NCBI RefSeq assembly: GCF_030867095.1
Contig: NC_081824.1
Coordinates: 239,408,719 to 239,472,718, forward strand
Direction: 5' to 3'
DNA: 64,000 nucleotides
From: Alligator mississippiensis
Lineage: Eukaryota; Chordata; Crocodylia; Alligatoridae
Shown: in pieces, positions 11,234-22,949 of the stretch
Layout of the letters: each line of letters begins with the position of its first letter
How positions within the stretch are numbered: position 1 is the first letter of the stretch
Position numbers and translations under genes: made by a program
Notes under the pieces: model-generated
Told to the model about the DNA's origin: nothing
Database searches by the model: none
What the model saw: only the letters and a program-made list of their open reading frames with translations

Positions 11234-13505
11234 GTGACTAGGGGAGAACTCAGGTGTCTTTATGGGGATGGCAGAAGTATGGGAAATAAACAGGAGGAAC
11301 TGGCATTCCTTCTGGTTGATGAGGATTTCAACCTGATTCAGTTGATGAAGACCTGGTGGGATGACACACATGACTGGGTAGTGAATATTGTGGGCTATAG
11401 TCTTTACAGGAAGGATTGGGTTGGGAAGAATGGAGGAGGTGTGGCCCTCTATGGGAAAGATCAGTACCCCTCCCTGAAGGTCATGTTTGACAGCAGGGAA
11501 GGGTCCCTTGAGACCATCTGGGTCAGGATACAAGGGAGATCAGGAGAGGGAGACTTGATGGTGGAAGTCTACTACAGACCTCCCTCCCAAGAAGAGGAGA
11601 GTGATCAGGTATTCTCCAGAGAACTAACTGAGACAGCTAGCATTAGAGACATGATTGTCATGAGTGACGTCAGCTACCCTGACACCTGTTGGGAGGATCA
11701 CTCAGCCACCTCCAGCCAGTTAACTACCTTCTTGGTAATAATAGATGACCTGTTTCTGACACAGGTTGTGGAAGGGCCTACTAGGGGTAAGGCCACTCTG
11801 GATTTAGTTCTGGCCAAAGGGGAGGACATCACAGGCGACCTAAGGATTGGTGGTACTCTGGGAGACAGTGATCATGACCTGATTACGTTCACCATCCACT
11901 ATAGAACTGGGAAATCAGTCAGCAGGACAGAAGTCCTAGATTTCAAGAAGGCAGATTTTGGCAAACTCAAGAGGCTAGTTGGAGAGGCCCTCTGCAACCA
12001 GCAATTGGACGATCTGGGAGTGCAAGAACAGTGGTATTTCCTCAAGGAGGCAATTCTCACGGTTCAAAAACAGGCCATCCCCACATTGGCAAATAGCAAG
12101 AAAGAAGCCAATAGACCTGCTTGGCTCAACCGGGATATTAGGAAGCTATTGGAAAAGAAAAAAGAAGCAAATAAGCAATGGAAGAATGGCTTGGCAACCA
12201 GAGAGGAATACACCTGTATCACCAGGGCCTGCAAATACAAGACACGGAAAGCTAAGGCAGGCATTGAGATCAATCTGGCAACTGGAATAGAAGACAACAA
12301 AAAGTCCTTCTACAGATACACAGGGAGCAAGAAAAAAATAAGGATCCACTGTGGGTCCCCTACTGACTACTCAGGAGAAGACCACAGTAGATCATGCCTG
12401 ACAAACCTTGTGTCCTTCTACAACCAGGTATCTAGCCATCTGGATGAGGGACGTGAGGTTGACATGATTTACTTAGACTTCAGTAAAGCCTTTGACTTTG
12501 TTTCCCATGAGATTCTCTCAAACAAACTGGAGGGTACTGGGCTGGATCAGTCTACAGTGAGGTGAGTGGACAATTGGCTTAGAGGCCACTCCCAGAGGAT
12601 GGTAATTGATAGGATGACCTCATCCTGAAGGGCCGTTTCCAGTGGTGTCCCCCAGGGAACAGTGCTTGGACCCATGCTCTTTAATATATTCATTAATTAC
12701 TTGGATGAGGGGATGGAAAGCTCAGTGATTAAGTTTGCAGATGATACCAAGTTGTGGGGAAATGCAGGCCCATTAAAAGGATAGGGTCAAGATCCAGGAT
12801 GACCTTGACAGACTGGATTCATAGGCAGAACGGAATCAGATGAGGTTTAACAGGGATAAGTGCAAAGTCCTTCATCTGGGTAGGAAGAACTCTCACCACA
12901 ACTACACAATGGGTGGTGGTCCACTGGCTGGCACAACATCTGAATGAGACCGGAAGATGAATATATGTCAACAGTGCAATGAGATCGCCAGAAAGGCAAA
13001 TAGAACTCTGGCATGCCTCAGCTGATGTGTGGCCAAGAGATCCTGGGAGGTGCTCCTCCCTCTCTATTTAGCACTGGTGAGGCCTCAGCTGGAGTACTGT
13101 GTCCATTTCTGGGCACTGCACTTCAAGAAGGACATGGATAAGCTTGAGAGGGTACAAAGAAAGGCCACCTGTACGGTCAAGGACATGGAAGATAGGACCT
13201 ATGAGGAAAGACTCTAGGAAATGGGCCTGTTCAGTCTGAGTAAGAGAAGGCTGAGAGGTGACTTGATAGCCACCTACAAGTACGTCAGGGGTGAACACCA
13301 AGGTCTAGGGGAGCAACTCTTCAGGAGGGCAAGGAGCAATGGGCATAAGCTAGAGGGTAAATTCAGGCTAGATATAAGAAATAACTTTTTTTTCCTGTAA
13401 GGGTCACCAGAATCTGGAACACACTCCCAGCAGCTGTGGTGCAGTCACCCATCCTTGGAGGTGTTCAAGGTAAGACTGGACAGGCATCTTGTTGAGCTCA
13501 TCTGA
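11234..13505 (+). pseudogene. CR1 ORF2: AP endonuclease plus partial reverse transcriptase
   Basis: The first 443 codons are open (11234-12565). Endonuclease landmarks in order are KTWW, YYRPP, DVSYPDTCW, a TLDLVLA stretch and GDSDHDLI, the last being the catalytic SDH-type motif. After about codon 375 the frame jumps to SCLTNLVSFYNQ and YLDFSKAFDFVSH (RT motif A). About 200 residues usual between these, including the KS-GPDG and NYRP blocks, are missing, implying an in-frame-looking internal deletion near 12360. Past a stop at 12563 the RT continues with [13 protein letters not shown] and FADDTKLWG (motif C). Then come a further stop and the C-terminal block [11 protein letters not shown] (13029-13217). 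The enzyme would nick target DNA and prime cDNA synthesis; as read it cannot work. Confidence 0.92.
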
Positions 13506-13586
13506 CCCCAATAACTTCCTGCCCATGGCAGGGGACCAGATTGATGATCTTACAGGTCCCTTCCGGTTCTATGTTTCTAAGATTTT

Positions 13587-13969
13587 ATTTCCTGAGAGCT
13601 CTGGCTCTTTCTAGAAGCTGTGGGAAGAGATATAAGCAGGGGAGCTGGAGCATACATGTGTAGATGTAATAGGGCATCGGTTCCAGGCCCTATTACAATC
13701 TGTACTTGCCAGCTAGACTAAAGCTTGCCCAGGGACCTACTGTGTGGCCTAAGGGCTGTGGCACAGGCTTTGAAGATACTCGGCCAGTCACCCGGAGATC
13801 AGTTGAACCTGAAGTGGTCAGACTGGGCAGTGTGCCAACATATATGGCTGGAGTGAGCTCCCATTGGCTTCTGAGAGTTCCACCGGAAGCTCAAAGGGGC
13901 TACCAACACATTTCCAGCTTCCCTGGAGAGGGGAAGGCATGAGACAAGCTGGGATTGTGAAAACTGCAT
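13587..13969. other. Unassigned DNA downstream of CR1 copy 1
   Basis: No exon, RNA or repeat border recognised. A 78-codon frame at 13706-13942 shows no domain. Confidence 0.3.
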
Positions 13970-14255
13970 GGAGACGCAGAAGCTGGAGCGAGAGCCAGAA
14001 TACGGAGCTGGAACACCGGATTTGGAGATAGAACCAGAACCCAGATCCAGTTGGCACCAGCACCCAGGGCTAGTGCCAGAACCTGAAGCTGGAGTCAGTG
14101 CCAGAACTCAGGAGCGGGAGCGGGAGCTGGAGCCAGTGCTGGAACTCTGAGCCAGAGCAAAAACTGGAACCGGAGCTGTGGCCAGAGCCAGAACATGGAG
14201 CTGGAGCCAGAGCCAGGGCTAGAGATGCAGCCAGAGCTGGAGCCAGGGTCAGTCC
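13970..14255 (+). repeat. Degenerate GAGCCAGAGCTG-type tandem repeat
   Basis: The words gagccagaacc, gctggagcc and gagctgg recur with a period of about 6-12 bp and give Glu/Pro/Leu-rich translation in one frame (13968-14150). This is diverged coding-neutral minisatellite DNA. A true Glu-rich protein is less likely because the frame is short and the repeat carries on past its stop. Confidence 0.65.
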
Positions 14256-14874
14256 AAACTAGGGCCAAGATGGGGCCTAAGGAAGGGAAGTCAGAGGGAG
14301 TGACCAATATCAGTGAGTAAACAGGGGGACTGGCAACAATGACTAAAGGCTTACTGAGAGGACAGGTAAGTGCACTGGTGAATTGGCAGGTGATAAAGCT
14401 GTTGATTGTTGGGATTATTAACTGAATTAAGGCCCTGGATGGGGGCGTGGACTATGCAGTAACGAAATGTGCGGATAGTTGATAAGTGGATGAGTCAATG
14501 AGTGCTAGAAAGAATACCAGGGGTAAAGACGAGAGCCAATTGAGTTAAGATGGTACTTGATGGTAGGTCATTTGAAGACTCCCAGAGAGGGATGCCCATT
14601 ACAGGCGACAAACAAAGGAAAACTTAAATTTAGGGAAAGACAAGGGCACCCAATGATAGGTCCCCTCTGGGGCCAAGAAGATGAGTCCAGAGCTTTGGTG
14701 AACAGATGAAAAGTTTAAGACCATAATCAAGATCTATCTGGTGCAGGGTGTAGGGGACAAGGAGCCATGAGAAGAAAAGCATTGCCTCCATGTCATACCA
14801 CTTATTGTGGATAACACTTCACCTACCTTTTCTTTTCTCAAACTTTTGAAACATTGACATCAACTTCTGAAACA

Positions 14875-16012
14875 TCAGGTGACCCAGATCCTGCTACATT
14901 AGCCCAAACCTTAGACTGAAGAGGGGCAGTCTGGCTGAAAGAGTTAATGGGGACAGAATGCTCCAGTCCCCCTCTGCCCCAGGAGGCACAAGGACAGAAG
15001 CACAGATTATGTGGCAAGTGAGTAGCAAGGGAGACTCCAAAGTTGGGGAGCGAGTGAATGAGACATCCTGGGGCTTGCTTGCTTACAGTGTGCATGCTTA
15101 TGTGAGTACCTGCCAGCATGTGGCCTGCTGGAGTCCACTGAAACTTACTGGTGTGAAGCCTCAGAGTGGAGACAGAGGCCCTCAACCCTGTGTGGCAAGC
15201 TCCAAGTATAAACAAAACAAAACAGAAAAATGCTTGCTTCCTGTGCAGGTCAACAGCCCCTCTTTGCTCAGACTTCTTTCCAAGTCCTCCTTGCTGCAAT
15301 CTGTGCATCCAGAGATAAGGGGGAGTTTTGCTGCAGAGACAGTGATGATTCTTGCCCGCCACTGAGTAACGGGGCCCCTGCCCTGTTACTAGGGAGACTG
15401 GGTGGTTTAGGATCTGCTCTTACTGCTCCTTTGCCCCCGCCCCCCTCGCCCCCATTATCTCCCTGTTCTTGTTGCCTTTATTCTCCACTCTCACCCTGGC
15501 TGGTCTGGGTGTGGCCCTTCCCATTTATTTCCCTGGGTCGGCACTCCCCCTCCCCCTTTCTCAGTTACCCCTGTCCCCATATCTCTCCCTCTACATACAC
15601 ATGCTCCTTCACTTTGCCTTTATCACAGGGTCTGAGTTGATGAGGTGTCAGTTTGGATGCAGACTGAAGATGTGAAACAAGATGGCCACCAATTGCTGGT
15701 GCTGACAGAACCTGATAACCCAAAAAGTGGAAATGAAGGGTCAGGTGACCCAGATCCTGCTACATTAGCCCAAGCCTTAGACTGAAGAGGGGCAGTCTGG
15801 CTGAAAGAGTTAATGGGGACAGAATGCTCCAGTCCCCCTCCGTCCCAGGAGGCACAAGGACAGAAGCACAGATTATGGCAAAGGGGACTTGGAAAGAAGT
15901 CTGAGCAAAGAGAATCTGTAGACCTGCACAGAAAGCAAGCTAAGTACCCCGTGCATTTTTCTGTTTTGTTTTCTTTAGACCTGGAACTTGCCACAGAGGG
16001 GTGAGCTGAACC
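14875..16012. repeat. Rearranged duplicate element (direct and inverted copies)
   Basis: Block A at 14875-15012 (starting tcaggtgacccagatcctgc) is repeated directly at 15741-15877 with only a few differences. Block B, directly after the second A at 15885-16010, is found inverted at about 15182-15289, where ctttgctcagacttctttcc faces ggaaagaagtctgagcaaag. The first copy thus has A and B in opposite relative orientation, with ~170 bp between them. About 450 bp of CT-rich DNA separates the copies. High A-A identity suggests a fairly recent event. The element family is unknown. Confidence 0.75.
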
Positions 16013-17399
16013 CTTGTGGGACACTGCTGTGCCTGGGGACAGGGATTAGCATTTTGGGGGCTCATCTTGTTTCCTGGAGGACTTGATTGTGACTGAAGGG
16101 GAGGCAGAGGCCACTGAAAGGGGTGACTGGGGACAATCCAAATTCAAAGTTCAGCTTGGATTAGGTATGATCTAGGACCACAAGCTTACAACATGGTAGA
16201 AATAATGAGTTTTGGAACCTGGGGTCATGAAGCATGACCCAAAGCTGAGCCAGGAGTTCGTGAACAGTGGGTCCTGTCCTGAGCTAGAAGGCTTCGCTAA
16301 ACTAAAAGTGGGATGGCGATGGGGAGCTCTGGACCAGACAAGGGCTTGTTTCTTTAAAGTGTGCCTTACCTTCCAGACAGCCTCCCCTATTGAGTTTAAA
16401 TCAAAACATGGCAAATGAGAATGTAAAAGGGAGGAGAAGACAGAGGTTACAGATAATGGAAAGCCTCTAAAGGTGGGAACCCCACAGCAACACCCATGGG
16501 GTGCCTACATACTGGTACCAGCCGTAGAGTAAGAAGTAAGCACTAGCCAAGTGTGAGAGTGAAGTGTCAGAAGGTAGGATGTTTTAAACCTTTATTTTTG
16601 TTTTCCCCAATTATGTGGCGGTGTTTTTAATCTCACTTCGCAAGGAATTTGCACACCCACGGCCTTGGCTGACTTGGGGTTGCATTATAAACTGTTAGAG
16701 TCCTGCCCTTGTTCCCCCACCCATTTAGCATTGTGCTTAAGTTAGGGTGTATGAATATTGAGGCAGTTGCCTGTTTGGAAACAGTGTGGTTATATTTACA
16801 AGGAAAATCCATGTGTGTAGATGTCTTGATCCCTATTCACCTGCCTCCCCCTCCCCCTCCTCATTAAATACTTTAGGGAAGTACAGGAAAGTTCATTTAA
16901 TGGTTTAAAATGCTTGCTTCTATTAACAATAAAAATAATAAAAAACCCTGAGTTTTGAGGCTTCCTTGTTCCCTACTCTCCTATGGCCTCTTCCCACTCT
17001 GCTTCCCATAGTTCCAAGAGGTAAGCTGCCAGGGCTTCTCTGATAACTTGCCAGTTGTTGTGCTCAAGCACAGGGTGCCTTGAAGCAATGTAACCAGGTA
17101 TGACAAAGATTTCCCTCTTGGCCTTACTGGTATCATACAGGATGCAGGTAGAGCTGTCAAAGCTTGGTATGTAGCACTTGCTGACAGTGAAGCAACCTCC
17201 CAGTGTTTTTCAGAGTTCCTTGAGTTGCCCAAACCATGCTCCACACTCACGTGGCAGCTACTGAGGTGGTAGTTGAAGCTTCCTGCCTTGCCTCCAGCTA
17301 CTCAATGTATGGCTTCATGAGCCAGGGGAGGAGTGGATAGTTTGGGACTCAAGTTATCAGGTCATCACTCCATCAATTTTGGGAAACCTGTGTTCAAAA
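16013..17399. other. Unassigned DNA
   Basis: No bounded repeat or exon seen. On the minus strand a frame without a start codon runs open for about 70 codons between roughly 17196 and 16983 and reads like a soluble protein. That length is within chance and no family was recognised. Confidence 0.3.
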
Positions 17400-19390
17400 A
17401 CTCAGGGCTTTAAACTAGGTTTGCCAGGGGATGGAGACCAAAGCCTTGAGTTAAGGGAAGTCCTTGCACAGTCAAGGCACTATGACATGATTGGAAAAAC
17501 AAAGACTTGGTGCAATAGCTCGCATGACTGAAGCACTGCCATGGATGGGCACATACTATTCAGGAAGGACAGGCAGGGGAAAAGAGGAGGAGTTGCACTT
17601 TATGTAAAAGAGCCATATGATTCCTCAGAGCTCCAGTATGGAACTGGAGATAAGTCTGCTGAGATTCTCTGAGTAAAGGTCAGAGGGGAGAGCAACAAGG
17701 GTGCTGTTGTGGTGAGGTCCCACTATAGATCACCAGACCAGGAGGAAGTGTTGGATGAGGCTTTCTTCAAAAAGCTGGTGGAAGTTTCCTGATCACAGGC
17801 CCTGGTTCTCACGGGGGAAATTAATCACAATGACATCTGATGGGAGAGCAATACAGCGGTACACAAGCAATCCAGGAAGATTTTGGACAGTATTGGGGAC
17901 AACTTCCTGGTGCAAGAGCTGAAGCGGCCAACTAGATGCCAGGCTCTTCTTGAGCCAGTGCTCAGAAACACGGAAGAATTGGTGGGGAATGTAGTAGTAG
18001 ATGGCAACTTGGACAGCAGTGACCACAACAGGAGAGTTCAGGATCCTAAGGAAAGAAAAGATGGAGAGCAGCACAGTAAGGGCCCTGGACTTCAAAAAGC
18101 AGACTTCAACTCACTCAGGGAACTCATGGGCAGGATCCCCTGGGAAGCCAGGGGGAGAGGAGTCCAGGAGAGCCGGCTATACTTTGAGGAAATCTTACTG
18201 AGAGTGTAGGAACAAGACATTCTGATGTGCAGGAAAACTAGCAAGTATGGCAGAAAACAAGCTTGGCTTAGCAGGGAACTCTTCAATAAAAATCACAAAA
18301 AAGCAGCTAATAAAAAGTGGAAACTTGAAGAAATAACTAGGGAAGAATATAAGAGCATTGCTCAGGCATGTAGGGATGAAGTCCGGAAGGCGCAATTGGA
18401 GTTGCAGATAGCAAGGGATGTGAAGGGTAACAAGAAGGGTATCTACAAGTATGTCGTTAGCAGGAGGAGGAGGGAAAGCGTAAGTCCCTTACTGAATGGG
18501 GAAGGCAACCTTGTGTCAGAGGATTCAGAAAAGGCTGAAGTGCTCAATGCCTTTTTTTGCTTCAGGCTTCACAGGCAAGGTCAGCTCTCAGACCACTGCA
18601 CTGGGCAGCACAGTTTGGGAAGGAGGTGATCAGTACTCAGTGGTGAAGGAACAGGTTAGGGAATAAGAAAAGCTGGACGTGCACAAGTCCATGGGGCCAG
18701 ATGGGATGCACCCGGGTGTGCTGAGGCTGATGTGACTGCAGAGCCACTGGCCATCACTTTTGAAAACACTTGGCAATCAGGACAGGTCCCAGATGATTGG
18801 AAAAGGGCAAACAGAGTGCTATATTTAAGGAAGGAAAGAGGAGAACTACAGAGGATCCAGGGAACTACAGATGAGTCAGCCTCACCTCAGTCCCTGGAAA
18901 TCATGGAGCAGATCCTCAAGGAATCCATTTCTAAACACTTGGAGGAGAAAAATGTGATTAGGAACAGGCAGCATGGATTTAGCAGGGGCAAGTCATGTCT
19001 GACCAACCCGATTGCTTTCTATGATAGGTGACTGGCTCTATGGATGCGGGGAGACAGATGGATATATTGTACCTTGATTATAGCAAGGCTTTTGTTATCA
19101 TCTCCTTCAGCATTCTCGCAGGCAAGCTAAGGAAGTATGGGCTAAATGAATAGACTACAAGGTGGATAGAAAACTGGCAGGAGCATCAGGCTCAGAGAGT
19201 AACAATCAATGGCTCAATGTCTGGTTAGCAGCCAGTATCAAGTAGAGTGCCCCAGGGTCATTCCTGGGGCCTGTTTTGTTCAAAATCTTCATCAACAACC
19301 TGGAAGATGGCATAAGAGTGCAGCAAGTTTGCAGATAACACCGAACTGGGTAGCGGAATAGATACACTAGAGGGTAGAGCTAGGATTCAG
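17400..19390 (+). pseudogene. CR1 copy 2, 5' part: ORF2 endonuclease and reverse transcriptase remains
   Basis: Broken frames spell a CR1 ORF2. Endonuclease traces start near 17580 (GGVALYVKE) and run through YRSPDQEE. The linker and RT start lie at 18225-18629, including KQAWLSRELFNKNHKKA and SEKAEVLNAFF. The RT fingers follow at 18660-19031 with GPDGMHPGVL, VPDDWKRANR and RQHGFSRGKSCLTN. Motif A is degenerate (LDYSKAF near 19075) and motif C reads FADNTELG near 19335. Stops and frameshifts are frequent, so it is older than copy 1. It retains the RT N-terminal block that copy 1 lacks. The sequence stops at 19390 (ggattcag) and resumes at about 21615. Confidence 0.88.
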
Positions 19391-19424
19391 TGTAGCAAAA
19401 ACCCCAGTTTTTCTTTCTTAATAC

Positions 19425-19492
<68 letters not shown>
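19425..19492. repeat. (GATA)n microsatellite
   Basis: Seventeen uninterrupted gata tetramers, likely polymorphic in length. Confidence 0.98.
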
Positions 19493-19493
<1 letters not shown>

Positions 19494-19750
19494 TGCATTC
19501 CCTTCCCTTCCCCAACTATTTCTGACTTTTCTTTCTCTCCCTCTCTATTCCCTATAGACAAGCATAAGCGAGCTGAGACAGGATAAGCTTTAACATTTTC
19601 ATTTTGGTAGCAAGTTTTTGGTTTTGGATATCCATTGTTTTATACTGTATAATTATTAGGTTTGTATTGATTTTTACTGTTGTATATTGTATTATTATCA
19701 TTTTTATATTGATTTTTATTGTTTCATATGGATATTGTATGGTTTAGGCC

Positions 19751-20605
19751 TGTGTTTGTAAGTGAACCAAAGTCATGTCAAGTTTCCATTTTGTATGTCA
19801 AGCCTCCATCTTGTGTCCTCTGCCCGGGCATCCCCTGTGTTGCAACTGTACGATTAACATAACCCTCCCATGTAAATTGGTTCCCGGATGAATGAGAATG
19901 ATTGGAAATGATTGAAATACAATGGTAGCAGGCCTCTACTGAATGGCCTGCAATGACTGGGCCATCACCTCGCATTGATTCATCCAGGAACCACAGACCT
20001 CACCCAGGAACAGAGACAAGAACCCAGCATTTGAAAGACAAAAGACCCTGCAGAACCAGCAACTCTACCATTGTACCCCACCATTACAGACACCCAAAAC
20101 TGCACATCCCTGCATGGAGCACACATGCTCAGTACGCCAGGGGTTGACCCTTGCCTGGGCATGCCTCCTGTCACTAGGGTCACACAAGGTCTGACCCTAT
20201 AAAAAGGGGCAGTGAAGACAGACCCAGTGGGAACATAATTTCCATCCAAACCAAACCAGCTTCACGTCACCTATTCACCCCAGAGGCCCTGCTGGTGACC
20301 CCGTCTGGACAACACTGAGCTGAAGGAGACCTTGACTGGCCGTCGAGGATCAACTTCCAGCCTGGGATAGGTAGATATTACCTGCACACCTCCTCCTACA
20401 ATTTGGACTCACTCTCTCTCTCTCTCTCTCCTCCTGGACTTCAGTGGGCTTCATCCCCTGTGCCAAGCCTCTCTAACCCCTGCTGCAGTGGGTGGGTGTG
20501 GGTGCAAGGGAACCAATAAGACATTGTGTCACCATCTCCCCTGTTCAATAAAACCACTGTCATTTGCAACCTCAAGTTGGGTCATGTTTTACTGAATCCT
20601 AGTCA
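19751..20605 (+). mobile_element. Candidate solo LTR of an endogenous retrovirus-like element
   Basis: The block starts with tgtgtttgtaagtgaacc and has ccattttgtatgtcaag. It has a TATA box (tataaaaagg, about 20199) and a polyadenylation signal AATAAA at 20547-20552, and it ends near agtca at 20605. The TATA-to-AATAAA distance (~350 bp) and the ~55 bp beyond it fit the U3-R-U5 order of an LTR. No primer-binding site or internal retroviral gene follows, so it would be a solo LTR. Borders are tentative because no flanking duplication was found. Confidence 0.5.
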
Positions 20606-21560
20606 CTTCCCTATCTTAAATTCCAGCCTCGTTCTCTCTCTCTCTCAGCTCCAGCCCCACCCCCTCCGCTAGTTTCCCAATCTTCTCCCAATTCCATCTC
20701 CCCTTTTCTGCCACCTCTCAGCCTCTCCTTGCTTTCCTGCTGTCCCTGCTGCCTTTCAGCCTCCCATGCCATCTACTGCCTTTTCCCTGTGACCTTCTGC
20801 TGCCTTTCTCTGCTTTCCCACTGCCCTGCTACCTTTCAGTCTCTCCTGCTGCTTTTCCTGTGATTTTTCTGCTGTTCCCTGCTCCCCATGCTCCTACTGC
20901 CTTTTCCCTGTGACTTTCTGCTGCCTTTCTCTGCTTTCCTGCTGCCTTTCAGTCTCTCCTGCCACTTTTCCTGTGATTTTCTGCTGTCCATCTCTGTTTT
21001 CAGGCTTCCCCCACACCTTCTGTAGTAAACTCCCCTGCCCAGCTTCCCAGCTCCTCGTGGCTGTCCTGCACTTTTCTCCAGCAGCTAGAGCCTTTCTCCA
21101 GCTCCCAGCACCTACTACTGCTCCCTACAGCTTCTCTAGCTGCCCAAGCCATCCTCTGGCTCCTCACACCCAGAGCCCCTCTTTAACACCTACACTTTCC
21201 CTTAGTCCCATTTTCCCTCTCCCCACCTACCTTTTCAGCTCCCCCGTAGCTCTGGTCCTAGCTTCTGTGCCACCATTGCTCCTGTTCTGCAGGCTTTGAC
21301 GGTTGTCTTTTAATCAATTAAGATCAATTAACCTAAAGTTACCCCCAGCCTCAGTTTCTTCAGCCCAGGCCCCTCTAGTCTACCGGTTCTAATCCCGGTC
21401 CTAGTAACTTTCACTCCCTACACTTCTACTTTCTTACCTTAACCTTTCCCCAGGTATCCCAAGTACACCAAGCACATACATACACACACATCACACATAC
21501 TGAGTATGTGTGCTTAATTGATTTTTTGTGTGTGCATGTGCAATTGCACACCACGCCCTC
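20606..21560. repeat. Pyrimidine-rich low-complexity DNA
   Basis: About 950 bp are built from words such as ctgctgcctttc and cctctcctgcc, with partly duplicated segments (compare 20790-20870 with 20895-20985). The open frame 20910-21299 is a product of this composition. Confidence 0.6.
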
Positions 21561-21614
21561 CTGTCTAACAGCGCAATATTGAGATTCTGAGCATTGGCCT
21601 GACCCCTCAGGGCA

Positions 21615-22440
21615 ACAAGAGTGATTTAGACAAATTGGAGGATTGGGTCAAAAGGAATCCCATGAAGTTCAACAATGACAAGTGCAAAGTCCTGTATTTA
21701 GGATGGAACAATCCCATGTACCAGGACAGGCTGGGGACCGACTAGCTGGGCAGCAGCTCTGCAGAAAAGACCTGGAGGTTACAGTGGACAATAAGCTGAA
21801 CATGAGCCAGAAGTGTGCCCTTGTTGCCAGTGGAAGGCTACTGACACCCTCAGCTACATTGGTAGGTGTATTGCCAGTAGGTAAAGGGAAGTGATTAATT
21901 CCCTCTATTCAGTACCAGTGAGGCCATATCTGGAGCACTCTGTTCTGTTTTGTGCCCCTCACTACAGAAAGGAAGTGGACAAATTGGAGAGAGTCCAGTG
22001 GAGGGCAACAAAAATGGTGAGGGGGCTGGGAGACATGACTTATGAGGAAAGACTGAGGGAACTGAGCTTATTTAGTCTGAAGAAGAGACTGAAAGGGGAT
22101 TTAATAGCAGCCTTCAACTTCCTAAAGTGGGGTTTGAAAGAGGATGGAGCTAAACTGTTCTCAATAGTGGCAGGTGACAAAACAAAGAGCAATGGGCTTA
22201 AGTTGCAGCAAGGGAGGTTTAGATTAGATATTAGGAAGAATTTTCTGACTAGGAGGGTAATAAAACCCTGGGACAGGTTACCCAGACAGGTGGTAGAAGC
22301 TCCATCTTTGGAGGTCTTCAAAACCCAGCTAGACAAATTTTTGGCTGGGATGATCTAGTTGGGGATGGTCCTGCTTTGATCAGGGGGTTGGATTAGATGG
22401 CCGCCTGAGGTCCCTTTCTGTGAGTCTATGATTCTGTGTC
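21615..22440 (+). pseudogene. CR1 copy 2, 3' part: RT C-terminus and 3' end
   Basis: The frame 21891-22358 is an intact run of the CR1 RT C-terminal region with PYLEHSVLFCAPHY, DKLERVQWRATKMVRG, YEERLRELSLFSLKKR and FRLDIRKNFLTRRV, ending in FLAGMI and a stop. It is followed by a typical CR1 3' end: ggttggattagatgg, gaggtcc, and the terminal ctatgattctgtgt near 22425-22437. It belongs to the same element as 17400-19390 because the missing join is exact to a few bases. Confidence 0.93.
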
Positions 22441-22482
22441 AGGGATGGTAGTAATGAACAAGGGATAGATCATTCTAGATCA

Positions 22483-22860
22483 GAGGCAAGTAAAATATGG
22501 CCCATGGGCCAAATCCTGCCCAGCAGGCACTTGGCACTTTTATCTGACCCGTGGGCACCTACCAACAAATTGCATCCTGCCTGGCCCTTCTGCCCAAAAC
22601 TGTGGGAGCAACATACCCTATTGCACCTTGCTTCCACCCTCGTGAGCCCAAGGACCTGGCTCAGGCATCAGCAGCCACTGGGAGGGAGGAGCTGCTGCAG
22701 CCGCCCCAGGGGGGACCTGCTTGGCTTCCCAGGCATCCTGCTCGCTCTGGAAAAGACAGAGCCTGCCTTTTTATCTCCTCAAACGTACATCCCTTACCTC
22801 CTCCGTCCCAGGGGCAGCCCTCAAACGCTGTCGCAGCACCCTCACCCTGGCTGAGGACGT
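22483..22860 (+). mobile_element. hAT-type element fragment (left end)
   Basis: The segment cagaggcaagtaaaatatggcccatgg resembles the left terminus and subterminal ggccc block common in non-autonomous hAT elements. No matching right end was found before the CpG island, so the right border is a guess. Confidence 0.4.
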
Positions 22861-22949
22861 TCTTTACTGTTGTCATTTGTTTCATGCCTCTTAACATTTT
22901 CTAATAACGTTATATCTGATATTCTCCGAGGGTCCCGCTTTGGAAATGC

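Larger units (their letters stand above)
10979..13586 (+). mobile_element. CR1 non-LTR retrotransposon, copy 1 (internally deleted)
   Basis: It contains the tail of CR1 ORF1, the endonuclease and part of the reverse transcriptase of ORF2, and a short CR1-type 3' end near 13500-13586 with ggtcccttccggttctatgtttct. This copy is the longest CR1 in the window but lacks the N-terminal RT block (see the ORF2 entry). The 5' limit is uncertain because CR1 copies are usually 5' truncated. Confidence 0.9.
19391..21614. mobile_element. ~2.2-kb insertion splitting CR1 copy 2
   Basis: CR1 text breaks after ...gctaggattcag and continues with gagtgatttagacaaattggagg, which are adjacent in intact CR1 elements. 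Everything between is foreign: a GATA microsatellite, AT-rich DNA, an LTR-like block and ~1 kb of CT-rich DNA. The word tcag occurs at both edges (19387-19390 and 21607-21610), a possible 4-bp target duplication, but the outer ends do not form a standard TG...CA pair. More than one insertion may have occurred. Confidence 0.6.

Noticed and set aside
11177..12349. Minus-strand frames opposite CR1 ORF2
   Set aside because: Antisense shadows of the clear CR1 endonuclease-RT frame.
16983..17196. ~70-codon minus-strand open stretch without start
   Set aside because: Length within chance expectation and no recognised family.
19425..19492. Regular repeat array considered as CRISPR
   Set aside because: It is a tetranucleotide microsatellite without spacers in a vertebrate-type genome; no CRISPR array in the window.
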